Assembly: GCF_947494055.1 (NCBI RefSeq)
Contig: NZ_CANLTR010000024.1
Span: forward strand, 1 to 51,009
DNA: 51,009 nucleotides
Origin: an uncultured Jannaschia sp.
GTDB taxonomy: Bacteria > Pseudomonadota > Alphaproteobacteria > Rhodobacterales > Rhodobacteraceae
Reading direction: 5' to 3'
Both the position numbers and the translations under genes were made by a program. Shown in pieces: positions 29,804-39,589 of the stretch (positions are counted from its first letter, which is position 1; each line of letters opens with the position of its first letter). The notes beneath the pieces were generated by a model. That model saw only the letters and a list, made by a program, of their open reading frames with translations. It had not been told where the DNA came from and ran no database searches.

Positions 29804-30637
29804 TCACGCGGCCCGCGACGCGCGTGCGATCTCGATCCGGCGCCGGCCGAACGCCAGCAGGAAGATCGCTGTCAGCGCGAGCACGACGGTCGGGGCCGGC
29901 GCGCTGTCGAGCCAGAAGCTGGCATAGACGCCCCCCACCATCGCCAGCGTGCAGACGAGGACCGAGAGGGCGAGCATTCGACCGAAGCTGCGCGTCAGCA
30001 GGAAGGCAATCGCCCCCGGCGTGACCAGAAGCGCGACGGCCAGAATCAGTCCGACCGCAGACAGGACCGACACCACCGTCAGCGACAGGATCGTCAGCAG
30101 CCCGTAATGCAGCCACCCGGTGCGCAGCCCCGAGGCCTGCGCCTGGGCCGGGTCGAAGGCGTGCAGAAGGAAATCCCGCCACTTCAGGAGCAGCACGCAG
30201 ACGATCGGTGCGGAAAGGGCCAGCGCGGTCCAGAGATCCGCGCGGCCGATGCCGAGCATGTTGCCGAACAGGATGTGGTCCAGATGCGCATCCGACGGAA
30301 AGGCCACGAACAGGATCAACCCGACCGCGAACATGCCTGAGAACACGACCCCCATCGCCGTGTCGCGCTTCACCCGGCTGTTCTCGGACAGGTAGCCGGT
30401 CAGCAGCGCACAGGACATGCCCGCCGCGAAGGCCCCGACGATCTGCGGCAGACCGAACAGGTAGGCCAGCACCACGCCCGGAAGGATCGCGTGGCTCACC
30501 GCGTCGCCCATCAGCGCCCAGCCCTTCAGCACGAGGAAGCACGACAGGAGCGCCGTCGGCGGGGCGACGACGAGCGCGATCAGGAACGCGTTCGTCATGA
30601 AGGGGAACTGGAAGGGCAGGAGCGCCGTCTCTATCAT
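29804..30637 (-). CDS. sitD: Mn/Fe ABC transporter permease SitD
   Basis: The second membrane subunit of the metal importer, 277 aa with about eight hydrophobic helices and the ABC-3 permease signature (MGDAVSHAILPGVVLAYLFGLP, the loop that contacts the ATPase). Its start overlaps the sitC stop by 4 bases (ATGA), so it is translationally coupled. It is the last gene of sitABCD, followed by a hairpin. Confidence 0.93.
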   Translation of the reverse strand: MIETALLPFQFPFMTNAFLIALVVAPPTALLSCFLVLKGWALMGDAVSHAILPGVVLAYLFGLPQIVGAFAAGMSCALLTGYLSENSRVKRDTAMGVVFSGMFAVGLILFVAFPSDAHLDHILFGNMLGIGRADLWTALALSAPIVCVLLLKWRDFLLHAFDPAQAQASGLRTGWLHYGLLTILSLTVVSVLSAVGLILAVALLVTPGAIAFLLTRSFGRMLALSVLVCTLAMVGGVYASFWLDSAPAPTVVLALTAIFLLAFGRRRIEIARASRAA

Positions 30638-31470
30638 GCCGCCCCCCGGGCCCGCCGCCGCATAGCGAGGAGGCCGTGGCGCGGTGCGGCGACGAAGGCG
30701 GCGAGGAAGACGAGCGTCTGGAGCGTGACGATCACGCCCCCCGTCGCGCCGTTTAGGAAGAACGACAGGTAGGCTCCGAGGAAACTCGTCACCGTCCCGA
30801 TGGCAACCGCGACGATCAGCAGGCGTGGGAAGTGGTCACAGAGGAGGTAGGCCGTCGCCCCCGGCGTCACGACCATCGCGATCACCAGGAACGCGCCTAC
30901 GGTCTGCATCGCGGCGACGACGCTGGCCGAGAGGAGGGTGAAGAAGACGAGCTTCAGGAGGTCGGGGCGCAATCCGACCGAGCGCGCGTGTGTCTCGTCG
31001 AAAAAGGCGACCATGAGGTCCTTCCACTTCGCCAGCAGCACGGCGAGGGAGACCAGTCCGATGATGGCGAGCTGCAACGTGTCTTCGGGCGTAATGGCGA
31101 GGATGTTGCCCATCGTGATCTGCTGGATCGAGACCGCGATCGGGTTGAGGGAGACCATGAACAGGCCGAGGCCGAAGAACGACGTGAAGATGATGCCGAT
31201 GACGACGTCGGTCTTCAGCCCCGACCGTTCCGTCAGGAACAGCATGGCGAGCGCGGCGAGTCCGCCCGACAGGAACGCCCCGAAGGCGAAGGGCAGGCCC
31301 AGCATGTAGGCGCCGGCCACGCCCGGCACGACCGAATGGGAGAGCGCGTCGCCGATCAGCGACCAGCCCTTGAGCATCAGGTAGCACGACAGGAACGCGC
31401 AGACGCCGCCGACCAGCGCGCTGACCCACATCGCGTTCACCATGTAGCCGTAGGCGAAGGGTTCAAGCAT
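30634..31470 (-). CDS. sitC: Mn/Fe ABC transporter permease SitC
   Basis: The first membrane subunit, 278 aa with about eight helices and the same ABC-3 permease pattern (LIGDALSHSVVPGVAGAYMLGLPF). It is paralogous to sitD. The ATG at 31470 overlaps the end of the ATPase gene by 8 bases; the long frame continuing to 31620 is out of the ATPase frame and was discarded. Confidence 0.93.
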   Translation of the reverse strand: MLEPFAYGYMVNAMWVSALVGGVCAFLSCYLMLKGWSLIGDALSHSVVPGVAGAYMLGLPFAFGAFLSGGLAALAMLFLTERSGLKTDVVIGIIFTSFFGLGLFMVSLNPIAVSIQQITMGNILAITPEDTLQLAIIGLVSLAVLLAKWKDLMVAFFDETHARSVGLRPDLLKLVFFTLLSASVVAAMQTVGAFLVIAMVVTPGATAYLLCDHFPRLLIVAVAIGTVTSFLGAYLSFFLNGATGGVIVTLQTLVFLAAFVAAPRHGLLAMRRRARGAA

Positions 31471-32323
31471 CGCTGTCCGTTGCGACGGGCATGCCATAGC
31501 TGACGAAGGGCCGCTCGTCGTCAGAGATGATCCGGACATCGCCGCTGCCGCCCTGCAGGTCCGCGTCGCCGAGCGTGAAGTGCCGCAGCACGCCGCCGAA
31601 GGCGCGCTCGAGGTTCGCACGCGTGAACACAGTCTCGGTGCGTCCGTAGGCCAGGACCGTGCCCTTCACGAGAACGGTATGATCGCAGAACTCCGGCACC
31701 GAGCCCAGACTGTGGGTGGAGACGAGCATTACCCGACCCTCGTCGCGCAGGTCGCGCAGCAACGCCACGATCTGCTCCTCGGTCGTTACGTCAACGCCGG
31801 TGAACGGCTCGTCGAGCAGGATCACCCGGCCGTCCTGCGCCAGCGCGCGGGCGAGGAAGACGCGCTTGCGCTGCCCGCCCGAAAGCTCGCCGATCTGCCG
31901 GTGGCGGTAATCGGACATGCCGACCCGCGCGAGCGCGTCGTCGACCGCGGTCCGGTCGGCGGATTTGGCCCGGCGCAGGAAGCCCATATGCCCGTACCGC
32001 CCCATCATCACCACGTCCTCGACCAGCACCGGAAAGGCCCAGTCGACCTCCTCCGCCTGCGGGACATAGGCGACGAGATTGGTCCGCAGCGCCTCCCGCA
32101 CCGTCCGCCCCAACAGGCGTATCTCGCCCGACGTGGCGGGCACGAACCCCATGATCGCCTTGAAGAGCGTCGACTTCCCCGCGCCGTTGACGCCGACCAG
32201 CGCCGTGATGGAGCCGGGGGGCACATGGAAGCTCGCGCCGCGCAACGCGGTATGGCCGTTGCGGTAGGTGACGGTGACGTCGGTCGCGTCAATCCCGCCG
32301 CCGTCGCGCGGCTGGGGGCTCAT
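31463..32323 (-). CDS. sitB: Mn/Fe ABC transporter ATPase SitB
   Basis: The 286 aa nucleotide-binding subunit. Walker A is GVNGAGKST, the ABC signature is LSGGQRKRVFLARAL, and Walker B ends in VILLDEPF. It energises uptake through SitC and SitD. The ATG at 32323 overlaps the sitA stop by 4 bases. Confidence 0.95.
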   Translation of the reverse strand: MSPQPRDGGGIDATDVTVTYRNGHTALRGASFHVPPGSITALVGVNGAGKSTLFKAIMGFVPATSGEIRLLGRTVREALRTNLVAYVPQAEEVDWAFPVLVEDVVMMGRYGHMGFLRRAKSADRTAVDDALARVGMSDYRHRQIGELSGGQRKRVFLARALAQDGRVILLDEPFTGVDVTTEEQIVALLRDLRDEGRVMLVSTHSLGSVPEFCDHTVLVKGTVLAYGRTETVFTRANLERAFGGVLRHFTLGDADLQGGSGDVRIISDDERPFVSYGMPVATDSDA

Positions 32324-33201
32324 CGCGCGCCCGAGAGGCCGCGTGCCACCGTCTCCGACGTGACGCGGAGCAGGTCGAGATAGGTCGGCACCGGCCCGTC
32401 CGCCTCCGACAGCGAGTCGACGTAGAGTTCGCCCCCGTAAGCCGCCCCCGTCTCGCGGGCGACCTGCCGAGCGGGGTCGGTGTTCACGGTGCTCTCGCAG
32501 AAGACGACGGGGATGCCGTGTTCGCGCACGCCGTCGATGACGCGCCGGACCTGTTGCGGCGTGCCCACGGCGTCGGTGTTGATCGGCCAGAGATACATCT
32601 CGTGCAGGCCGAGATCGCGGGCGAGGTAGCTGAACGCACCTTCGCAGGTCACGAGCCAGCGTCTGTCCTCGGGAACGGTGGCGAGCTCCGCGCGGATCGG
32701 GTCGAGCGTCGCCGTGATCTCCGTCTTGTAGGCCTCCGCATTGGCGGCATAGGTCTCCGCGTTCGCCGGATCGGCCTCGGAGAGGGCGTCGCGGATGTTG
32801 TCGACATAGATCAGCGCCGATTCCGCGCCCATCCATGCATGGGGGTTCGCCCGGCCCTCGTGAGCACCCTCGGTAATCGGAATGGGCGCGATGCCGTCGC
32901 TCAGCGTCGCGGACGGAATGTCGCCGAGATTTCCGAGGAACTGCTCGAACCAGAGTTCGAGATTAAGGCCGTTTCGCAGGATGAGATCGGCGTCGATCGC
33001 GCCGCGTAGGTCGCCGGGCGTGGGCGAGTAGCCGTGGATCTCCGCGCCCGGCCGGGTGACGGACACGACGTCCGCCGCGTCGCCCGCCACGTTTCGCGCC
33101 ATGTCGGCGATCACCGTGAAAGTCGTCACGACCTTCAGCCGGTCCTGCGCCGTCGCCGGGCCGGCAAGGAGAAGAAGGACGGCGATCGACGCGCGGAGCA
33201 T
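32320..33201 (-). CDS. sitA: Mn/Fe-binding periplasmic protein SitA
   Basis: The 293 aa metal-binding protein, with a signal peptide (residues 1-19) and the four likely ligands H56 (AEIHGYSP), H121 (ANPHAW), E187 (TCEGAFSY) and D262 (VDSLS). A Glu at the third position, where zinc proteins have His, and the YLWPINTDAVGTPQQV segment point to manganese or iron rather than zinc. The start MLRASIAVLLLLAGP was chosen over the upstream frame because GGAAAA precedes it and a clean signal peptide results. It is controlled by the Mur/Fur-like site just upstream. Confidence 0.93.
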   Translation of the reverse strand: MLRASIAVLLLLAGPATAQDRLKVVTTFTVIADMARNVAGDAADVVSVTRPGAEIHGYSPTPGDLRGAIDADLILRNGLNLELWFEQFLGNLGDIPSATLSDGIAPIPITEGAHEGRANPHAWMGAESALIYVDNIRDALSEADPANAETYAANAEAYKTEITATLDPIRAELATVPEDRRWLVTCEGAFSYLARDLGLHEMYLWPINTDAVGTPQQVRRVIDGVREHGIPVVFCESTVNTDPARQVARETGAAYGGELYVDSLSEADGPVPTYLDLLRVTSETVARGLSGAR

Positions 33202-33215
33202 GGGAGATTTTCCAG

Positions 33216-33232
33216 TTGCGAATGGTTCGCAA
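33216..33232. promoter_or_regulatory. Mur/Fur-family operator of sitABCD
   Basis: TTGCGAA (33216-33222) and TTCGCAA (33226-33232) form a perfect 7+7 inverted repeat around TGG, 15 bases upstream of the sitA start. It resembles Fur/Mur boxes of alphaproteobacteria (GCGAAT-ATTCGC type), so repression by Mn2+ or Fe2+ is the likely control. The site overlaps the probable -10 region and transcription start. Confidence 0.7.
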
Positions 33233-33258
33233 GATGGGAGACCCCGCGGAAATGTCAA
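33231..33258 (-). promoter_or_regulatory. Promoter of sitABCD
   Basis: On the minus strand TTGACA (33258-33253) is a perfect -35. A poor -10 (CATCTT) lies 16 bases on, directly against the operator, so a bound repressor would block it. The -35 abuts the hairpin that ends near 33258. Confidence 0.5.
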
Positions 33259-33279
33259 GGGCCGCCCCGGGGCGGCCCT
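33258..33279 (-). terminator. Hairpin after pntB
   Basis: AGGGCCGCC (33258-33266) and GGCGGCCCT (33271-33279) form a perfect 9-bp stem with a CCGG loop, 25 bases after the pntB stop. On the minus strand it is followed by TGACATTT, a weak U-tract, and runs into the sitA promoter. Confidence 0.7.
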
Positions 33280-33303
33280 CTCGTGCAAGCGAACGCCTCG
33301 CGG

Positions 33304-34782
33304 TCACTCGATCTTCGGGATCAGCGTCTCCAGCGATGCCTTGGCGTCGCCGTAGAACATCCGCGTGTTCTCCTTGAAGAAGAGCGGGTTCTCGATGCCG
33401 GAATAGCCGGTGCCCTGACCGCGCTTCGACACGAAGACCTGCTTGGCATGCCAGACTTCGAGGACGGGCATGCCGGCGATGGGCGAGTTCGGATCGTCCT
33501 GTGCCGCGGGGTTCACGATGTCGTTCGATCCGATGACGATCGCCACGTCTGTCGTGGAGAAGTCCTCGTTGATCTCGTCCATCTCCAGCACGATGTCGTA
33601 GGGCACCTTGGCCTCGGCCAAGAGCACGTTCATGTGCCCGGGCAGGCGGCCGGCGACCGGGTGGATGGCGAAACGCACCACCTTGCCGCGGGCGCGCAAC
33701 TTGCGGACGAGTTCGCTCACCGCCTGCTGCGCCTGTGCCACCGCCATGCCGTAGCCCGGTACGATGATGACGCTGTCGGCCTCGTTGAGCGCGTTGGCCA
33801 CGCCGTCGGCGTCGATCGCGACTTGCTCGCCCTCGACATCCATCGCCGGGCCGGACGTACCGCCGAAGCCGCCGAGGATGACGTTGACGAACTTCCGGTT
33901 CATCGCCTTGCACATGATGTAGCTCAGGATCGCCCCGGAGGAACCGACGAGCGCGCCGGTCACGATCAGCAGGTCGTTGCCCAGCGTGAAGCCGATCGCA
34001 GCCGCAGCCCAGCCCGAATAGGAGTTCAGCATCGAGACGACGACGGGCATGTCCGCCCCGCCGATCCCCATGATGAGATGCCAGCCGATGAAGCCCGCGA
34101 TGAGGGCGACGAGCACCATCGTCCAGATGCCGGCCCCGTTGAAGTAGAGCAGCCCGAGGATGATCGCCACGGCCAGCGCGGCGGCGTTGAGCATGTGCCC
34201 GCCCGGGAGCTGCGTCGGCTTGCCGTCGACCTTTCCGGCGAGCTTGCCGAAGGCCACGACCGATCCGGTGAACGTGACCGCGCCGATGAAGATGCCGAGG
34301 AACACCTCCACCCGCAGGATCGCGATCTCCACCGCGTCCTTCAGGTAGAGCCGTTGGCCGAAGCCCGTCAGGCTCGCGAGGTCGTCGAGCACGATCGGAT
34401 CGCCCGCCGGCAGCAGCGCATGCGCCTCCCGCATGACGAGGACCGATTGCAGCATGATCTCGGCGTTGAGGCCGATGAACACCGCCGCCAATCCGACGAA
34501 GGAGTGGAGCGCCGCGACGAGCTGCGGCATCTCGGTCATCTGCACGCGGCCGGCGACGTAGTAGCCCGCGAAACCGCCGGCAGCGATGGCGATCAGGATC
34601 AGAAGGACGTTGTGCACGCCCGGTCCGAACACGGTCGCCAGGACGGCGATGCCCATGCCGACGATGCCGTACCAGATCGCGCGCTTGGCGCTCTCCTGGT
34701 TCGACAGCCCGCCGAGCGACAGGATGAAGAGGATGGCGGCCGCGATATAGGCGGCCGAGGTGATCCCTGCGGTGAACATCAT
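33304..34782 (-). CDS. pntB: NAD(P) transhydrogenase subunit beta
   Basis: The membrane and NADP(H)-binding half of the proton-pumping transhydrogenase, which makes NADPH from NADH using the proton gradient. The 492 aa protein starts with about nine membrane helices and ends with the NADP domain ([22 protein letters not shown], about residues 315-336). It starts 10 bases after the pntA stop. Confidence 0.97.
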   Translation of the reverse strand: MMFTAGITSAAYIAAAILFILSLGGLSNQESAKRAIWYGIVGMGIAVLATVFGPGVHNVLLILIAIAAGGFAGYYVAGRVQMTEMPQLVAALHSFVGLAAVFIGLNAEIMLQSVLVMREAHALLPAGDPIVLDDLASLTGFGQRLYLKDAVEIAILRVEVFLGIFIGAVTFTGSVVAFGKLAGKVDGKPTQLPGGHMLNAAALAVAIILGLLYFNGAGIWTMVLVALIAGFIGWHLIMGIGGADMPVVVSMLNSYSGWAAAAIGFTLGNDLLIVTGALVGSSGAILSYIMCKAMNRKFVNVILGGFGGTSGPAMDVEGEQVAIDADGVANALNEADSVIIVPGYGMAVAQAQQAVSELVRKLRARGKVVRFAIHPVAGRLPGHMNVLLAEAKVPYDIVLEMDEINEDFSTTDVAIVIGSNDIVNPAAQDDPNSPIAGMPVLEVWHAKQVFVSKRGQGTGYSGIENPLFFKENTRMFYGDAKASLETLIPKIE

Positions 34783-34792
34783 CGGGCGGCCC

Positions 34793-36370
34793 TCACGATT
34801 TCTGGAACATGGCGAGCATGCGCCGGGTGACGAGGAAGCCGCCCACGATGTTGATCGAGGCGATCAGCACCGAGACGAAGCTGAGGACAACGACGAGCCA
34901 GTTCCCCGACCCGATCTGCAGGAGCGCGCCGAGGATGATGATCCCCGAGATCGCGTTGGTCACCGCCATGAGCGGCGTGTGCAGCGCGTGGCTGACGCCC
35001 CAGATGACCTGGAAGCCGACGAAGCAGGCCAGCGCGAAGACGATGAAGTGCTGCATGAAGCTCTCGGGCGCGTAGCTCCCGACGAGCAGGAGCAGGATGC
35101 CGCCGGCCGCCATCAGGCCGACATGGCTCTTGGTCTGCGCGCGGAACGCGGCGAGCTCGGACGCGCGTCGCTCCTCCGGGGTCGGCTCCTTCGCCTTCGG
35201 GCGCGGCTTCTGCGCGGCGATGGCGGCGACCTTCGGCTTCGGTGGCGGCCACGTGATCTCGCCCCCGCGGGTGATCGTCGCCCCGCGGATCACGTCGTCC
35301 TCCATGTCGTGCTTCACCTGACCGTCCTTGGCGGGCGTCAGGTCGGCCATCATGTGGCGGATGTTGTTGCCATAGAGCGTCGAGGATTGCGCGGCCATGC
35401 GGCTGGGAAAGTCGGTATAGCCGATGATCGTGACGTTGTTGTCGGAGACGATCCGTTTGTCGGGCTTCGTCAGTTCGCAATTGCCACCCCGCTCGGCGGC
35501 GAGGTCGATGATGACGGAGCCGGGCTTCATCGCCTCGACCATGTCGCGCGTCCAGAGAACGGGCGCCTTCTGGTTCGGAATCAGCGCGGTACAGATCACG
35601 ATATCGATGTCGGGGGCCAGCTCGCGGAACTTCTCGAGCTGCTTGGCCTGGAACTCCGGCGAGGACGGCGGCGCGTAGCCGCCCGTCTCCGCGCCGTCCG
35701 GCAATTCGCTGTCCTCGAACTCGAGGAACACGAATTCCGCGCCCATCGATTCGATCTGCTCGGCCACCTCGGGGCGCACGTCGAAGGCGTAGGTGATCGC
35801 GCCGAGCGAGGTGGAGGTCCCGATCGCGGCCAGCCCCGCCACGCCCGCGCCGATGACGAGCACCTTGGCGGGCGGCACCTTGCCCGCGGCCGTGACCTGG
35901 CCGGTGAAGAAGCGCCCGAAATTGTTGCCCGCCTCGATCACCGCGCGGTAGCCGGCGATGTTCGCCATCGACGAGAGCGCGTCCATCTTCTGCGCGCGGG
36001 AGATGCGGGGCACCATGTCCATCGCGATGGCGGTCGCGCCCCTCGATTTGACCGTCTCCATCAGTGCCTTGTTCGAGGACGGGTAGAAGAACGAGATCAA
36101 CGTCTGGTCGGAACGGAGCCGCTCGGCCTCGCCTTCCGTCGGCGGGCGTACCTTGGCGACGATGTCCGCCGCCGCGAAGAGCGCGTCGGCGTCCGAAACG
36201 ATCTCCACGGCGGCCGCGCGGTAGGCGTCGTCGGTGAACCCGGCCTTGCCGCCCGCGCCGGTCTCGACCAGCACCTCGTGGCCCAGCTTCTGGAGATGTC
36301 CGGCGCTCTCCGGCGTGATCGCCACGCGGGCCTCTCCCTCATGGACCTCTTTCGGTGCGCCGATCTTCAT
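34793..36370 (-). CDS. pntA: NAD(P) transhydrogenase subunit alpha
   Basis: The NAD(H)-binding half, 525 aa: an N-terminal AlaDH/PNT domain ([20 protein letters not shown] and the [13 protein letters not shown]ossmann loop at about residue 168) followed by a C-terminal part with four membrane helices. This is the fused E. coli-like arrangement, not the split PntAA/PntAB of Rhodospirillum. GGGGAG precedes the ATG at 36370; the open frame further upstream has no ribosome site. It is divergent from kynU. Confidence 0.97.
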   Translation of the reverse strand: MKIGAPKEVHEGEARVAITPESAGHLQKLGHEVLVETGAGGKAGFTDDAYRAAAVEIVSDADALFAAADIVAKVRPPTEGEAERLRSDQTLISFFYPSSNKALMETVKSRGATAIAMDMVPRISRAQKMDALSSMANIAGYRAVIEAGNNFGRFFTGQVTAAGKVPPAKVLVIGAGVAGLAAIGTSTSLGAITYAFDVRPEVAEQIESMGAEFVFLEFEDSELPDGAETGGYAPPSSPEFQAKQLEKFRELAPDIDIVICTALIPNQKAPVLWTRDMVEAMKPGSVIIDLAAERGGNCELTKPDKRIVSDNNVTIIGYTDFPSRMAAQSSTLYGNNIRHMMADLTPAKDGQVKHDMEDDVIRGATITRGGEITWPPPKPKVAAIAAQKPRPKAKEPTPEERRASELAAFRAQTKSHVGLMAAGGILLLLVGSYAPESFMQHFIVFALACFVGFQVIWGVSHALHTPLMAVTNAISGIIILGALLQIGSGNWLVVVLSFVSVLIASINIVGGFLVTRRMLAMFQKS

Positions 36371-36420
36371 TGCATGGTCTCCCCGGGACGTTCGCGATGC
36401 TGACGCCCTTTCTGCGGTCT

Positions 36421-36438
36421 TTGCGATCCTGATTGCAA
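36421..36438. promoter_or_regulatory. Operator-like palindrome between pntA and kynU
   Basis: TTGCGATC (36421-36428) and GATTGCAA (36431-36438) match as inverted arms at 7 of 8 positions around CT. It lies 43 bases before the kynU ATG and 51 before pntA. Kyn genes in other bacteria are controlled by Lrp-type KynR, but no such regulator is visible here, so the assignment is open. Confidence 0.4.
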
Positions 36439-36480
36439 CCTGCGTCGGCGCGAAAGATCGTTTCGTGCGCGGAGGTGCGG

Positions 36481-37695
36481 ATGCGGGATCACGATACAGG
36501 GGACGGAACGGACTGGACGGCGCTGCGTGCGCGGTTCCACCTGCCGGAGGGGCTGATCTATCTCGACGGCAATTCGCTGGGCCCGATGCCACGGGCGGTG
36601 CCCGAGCGCGTCCGGCGGACAGTGGAGGACGAATGGGGCGGCATGCTCATCCGCGGCTGGAACGACGCCGGCTGGATGGACTGGCCGGCCCGGTTGGGCG
36701 ACCGGATCGGTCGCCTGATCGGCGCGCCTGCGGGATCGACGATGGTCGGCGATACGCTGTCGATCAAGGTCTGGCAGGCGCTCGACGCTGCGCTGCGCCT
36801 GTGGCCCGAGCGGCGGGTGATCCTGTCGGACAGCGGCAACTTCCCGAGCGACCTCTACATGGCCGAGGGCTTGATCGCCGCGCTGGGCCGGGGCCATGAG
36901 CTTCGCGTGGTCGCGCCCGAGGCGGTGGCCGATTCCATCGACGCGGACGTGGCCGTCCTGATGCTGACGCAGGTGGATTACCGCACCGGCCGCCTGCACG
37001 ACATGACCGCGCTGACCGCGCGGGTGCATGCGGCGGGGGCGCTCGCGATCTGGGACCTTGCCCATTCCGCCGGCGCGCTGGAGATCGACGTGACAGCCGC
37101 AGATGCCGATTTCGCCGTCGGCTGCACCTACAAGTACCTCAATGCCGGTCCGGGCGCGCCGGCCTTCATCCATGTCCGCCCGGACCTTCACGATCTCATC
37201 GAGCCGGCGCTGTCGGGCTGGCTCGGGCATGCCGCCCCGTTCGCCTTCGATCCCGCCTACCGGCCGGGGCCGGGGATCGCCCGGATGCGTGTCGGCACGC
37301 CGCCCGTCCTGCAACTCGCAGCGCTCGAGGCGGCGCTCGATATCTGGGACGATGTGGACATGGCGGACCTGCGCGTTCGCTCCCTTGCCTTGTCCGAGCG
37401 GTTCGTACGGGCGGTCGGGGCGCGCTGTCCCGACCTCGTGCCCGCCTTGCCGCCCGATATCCCGCGCGGCAGCCAGGTGAGCTTCCGCCACCCGGAGGGC
37501 TACGCAGTGATGCAGGCGCTGATCGCGCGCGGCGTGATCGGCGATTTCCGCGCGCCCGACATCCTGCGCTTCGGGTTCACGCCGCTCTTCATCGGCGAGG
37601 CCGAGGTCGACGCGGCCGTGGCGATCCTCGCCGACATCCTCGAAACCGCTGCGTGGGATACGCCGGAGTTTCGCGCGCGCAAGGCCGTGACCTGA
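36481..37695 (+). CDS. kynU: Kynureninase
   Basis: A PLP enzyme cleaving kynurenine to anthranilate and alanine. The 404 aa protein has [11 protein letters not shown] near the N-terminus, D192 and H195 in [11 protein letters not shown], and the PLP lysine K218 in [12 protein letters not shown], all family marks. GGAGG precedes the ATG at 36481. No kynA or kynB gene is adjacent, so the other tryptophan-degradation steps must lie elsewhere if present. It is divergent from pntA. Confidence 0.95.
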   Translation: MRDHDTGDGTDWTALRARFHLPEGLIYLDGNSLGPMPRAVPERVRRTVEDEWGGMLIRGWNDAGWMDWPARLGDRIGRLIGAPAGSTMVGDTLSIKVWQALDAALRLWPERRVILSDSGNFPSDLYMAEGLIAALGRGHELRVVAPEAVADSIDADVAVLMLTQVDYRTGRLHDMTALTARVHAAGALAIWDLAHSAGALEIDVTAADADFAVGCTYKYLNAGPGAPAFIHVRPDLHDLIEPALSGWLGHAAPFAFDPAYRPGPGIARMRVGTPPVLQLAALEAALDIWDDVDMADLRVRSLALSERFVRAVGARCPDLVPALPPDIPRGSQVSFRHPEGYAVMQALIARGVIGDFRAPDILRFGFTPLFIGEAEVDAAVAILADILETAAWDTPEFRARKAVT

Positions 37696-37780
37696 AAGCC
37701 GCCATGCCGCCGCATACCGGATCGTCGCGATTGCCTGCGCCGCGCCGACCCGCTTCGATCGGACGAAAACGGAGAGGACG

Positions 37781-39049
37781 ATGCTGCGCGACCATCCCGA
37801 GCGTTACGAGACGGCTCTCGAGCTGCACGCACGGCCCTTTCCTGCGCTGCGCACCGGCTCCGAGGCCGCGTTCCTCGCCGTCAAGCGCGCGCATGACGCC
37901 GCGAACCGCGACCGGGCCGCGGATCGCGCGCACCTGATCGCGCTGCTCGACCGGTTCGGGGCCGACCATCCGAAGCCGGACGCCACGCATTTCTTCGGCA
38001 CGCTCGGTCGCTACCGGTTGAAATGGGAGAGCCATACCGAGTTCGTCACCTACACGATCTTTTCCGACGGCCTGACCGAGCGGCCCTTCGACGGGTCGCT
38101 CTTCGAGGCCTTCCCGCGCGACTGGCTCGACGACGCGCCCGGGCTCCGCCTCACCTCGATCCTGCTGCGCGTCGAGCCCGAGATCACGGACATCCCCGCG
38201 CGTCTCCACGACTGGTTCGAGGGCGAGAGCCTCGCCGTCAGCCGCGTCGTCGACGGCGCCGCGGTGATCGCGGGCGACTTCCGCATCGACGCGCGCGGCC
38301 ATGCCCGCTTTGCCGTCTTTACCGGGGAAGAGGCGGGCGAGCGGCGGATCGGGCGGATCGTGCAACGGCTCTGCGAGATCGAGACCTACAAGACGATGTC
38401 GATGCTGGCTTTGCCGCGCGCCCGCGAGCTCGGCGCCCGGCTGACGGAGATCGACGGCGAGCTCTCGGCGCTGGTGGGCGAGCTCCGCTCCGCCGAGCGC
38501 ACGTCGGACGCCACCCTCGAGCAGCTCCTCGCCATCGGCTCGGACCTCGAGACGATGCTGGCCCGCTCCGCCTTCCGCTTCGGCGCGACGGGGGCCTATT
38601 CCGCGCTGGTCGAGCAGCGCATCGGGGTGCTGCGGGAGGAGCGGTTCGGCGGGCGGCAGACCTTCGCGGAATTCATGATGCGCCGCTTCGACCCGGCGAT
38701 GCGGACCTGCCGGTCGGTGGAGCGGCGGATGGAGGCGCTGGCCGAACGCGCCCGGCGGGCGGGCGACCTGCTCTCCACCCGGGTCAGCGTGGAGCGGGAG
38801 CAACAGAACGGCCGGCTGCTTCGCTCGATGGACGAACGCGCGGCGATGCAGCTCCGTCTGCAGAAGACGGTGGAGGGGCTGTCGGTCGTGGCGATCGGCT
38901 ACTACGCGGTGAACCTCGTCACCTATCTCGCCTATCCGTTCGGGGCGCGGTTCGGGCTCACGAAGGAAATGATCTCCGCTCTGGCGGTCCTGCCCGTCCT
39001 GCTCGTCGTGTGGTTCGTCGTTCACCGCATCCGCGCGATGGCCGAGTGA
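37781..39049 (+). CDS. DUF3422 membrane-anchored protein
   Basis: A 422 aa protein of the DUF3422 family, whose function is unknown. The bulk is soluble (HARPFPALRTGSEAAF at the N-terminus, GRYRLKWESHTEFVTYTIF near residue 68, and a GAYSALVEQRIGVLREERFGG segment). Two membrane helices sit close to the C-terminus (about residues 370-390 and 400-418), so most of the protein would hang on one side of the membrane. GGAGAGG precedes the ATG at 37781. The following SnoaL-like gene starts 100 bases on. Confidence 0.92.
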   Translation: MLRDHPERYETALELHARPFPALRTGSEAAFLAVKRAHDAANRDRAADRAHLIALLDRFGADHPKPDATHFFGTLGRYRLKWESHTEFVTYTIFSDGLTERPFDGSLFEAFPRDWLDDAPGLRLTSILLRVEPEITDIPARLHDWFEGESLAVSRVVDGAAVIAGDFRIDARGHARFAVFTGEEAGERRIGRIVQRLCEIETYKTMSMLALPRARELGARLTEIDGELSALVGELRSAERTSDATLEQLLAIGSDLETMLARSAFRFGATGAYSALVEQRIGVLREERFGGRQTFAEFMMRRFDPAMRTCRSVERRMEALAERARRAGDLLSTRVSVEREQQNGRLLRSMDERAAMQLRLQKTVEGLSVVAIGYYAVNLVTYLAYPFGARFGLTKEMISALAVLPVLLVVWFVVHRIRAMAE

Positions 39050-39149
39050 AAGCGCCATCCCCCTTGCCGTGGGGCAGGCAGGAGAAAGCGCTAACGCGCT
39101 CGAATGCTGGCCGGAACCGAGGCGCTCGGCACCAGGACGAGGACGACAC

Positions 39150-39545
39150 GTGACGCGTGACGACCTCCACGACTTCTACCGCGCCTACATCGCCTGCCTG
39201 AACCGGCAGGACTGGCCGAACCTGCACCGCTACGTGGGAGAGGCGGTCCGGTACAACGGCGCGTCGATCGGGCTCGACGGGTATCGGGCCATGCTCATCG
39301 GAGATTTCGAGGCCATCCCGGACCTCGCCTTCAACATCGAGCTCATCGTTGCCGAGCCGCCGACGGTCGCGAGCCGGCTGGCCTTCGACTGCACGCCGGT
39401 CGGGACATTGTTCGGCCTGCCGGTGAACGGACGACGCATGCGTTTCACCGAGAACGTATTCTACGAAGTGCGGGAGGGCGCGATACGATCCGTCTGGTCG
39501 GTGATCGACAAGGCCGCCGTCGCAGCCCAGATTCGGGATGCCTGA
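39150..39545 (+). CDS. SnoaL-like (NTF2-fold) protein
   Basis: A 131 aa small protein of the SnoaL/ester-cyclase NTF2-like fold, with the TRDDLHDFYRAYIACLNRQDW helix, VRYNGASIGLDGYRAML and RMRFTENVFYEVREGAIRSVWSV strands. Such proteins bind small hydrophobic ligands; the ligand is unknown. The start is a GTG at 39150 preceded by GAGGA; the longer frame from 39069 has no ribosome site. It meets argB head-on after 44 bases. Confidence 0.85.
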   Translation: MTRDDLHDFYRAYIACLNRQDWPNLHRYVGEAVRYNGASIGLDGYRAMLIGDFEAIPDLAFNIELIVAEPPTVASRLAFDCTPVGTLFGLPVNGRRMRFTENVFYEVREGAIRSVWSVIDKAAVAAQIRDA

Positions 39546-39589
39546 GGGAAGGGCGATACGGACGGAGCGTTCCTTCGCCCCCCACGCAG

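Noticed and set aside
39546-39589. Terminator between the SnoaL-like gene and argB
   Set aside because: Only a six-base GGGCGA/TCGCCC pairing with an 18-base loop is visible; too weak to call.
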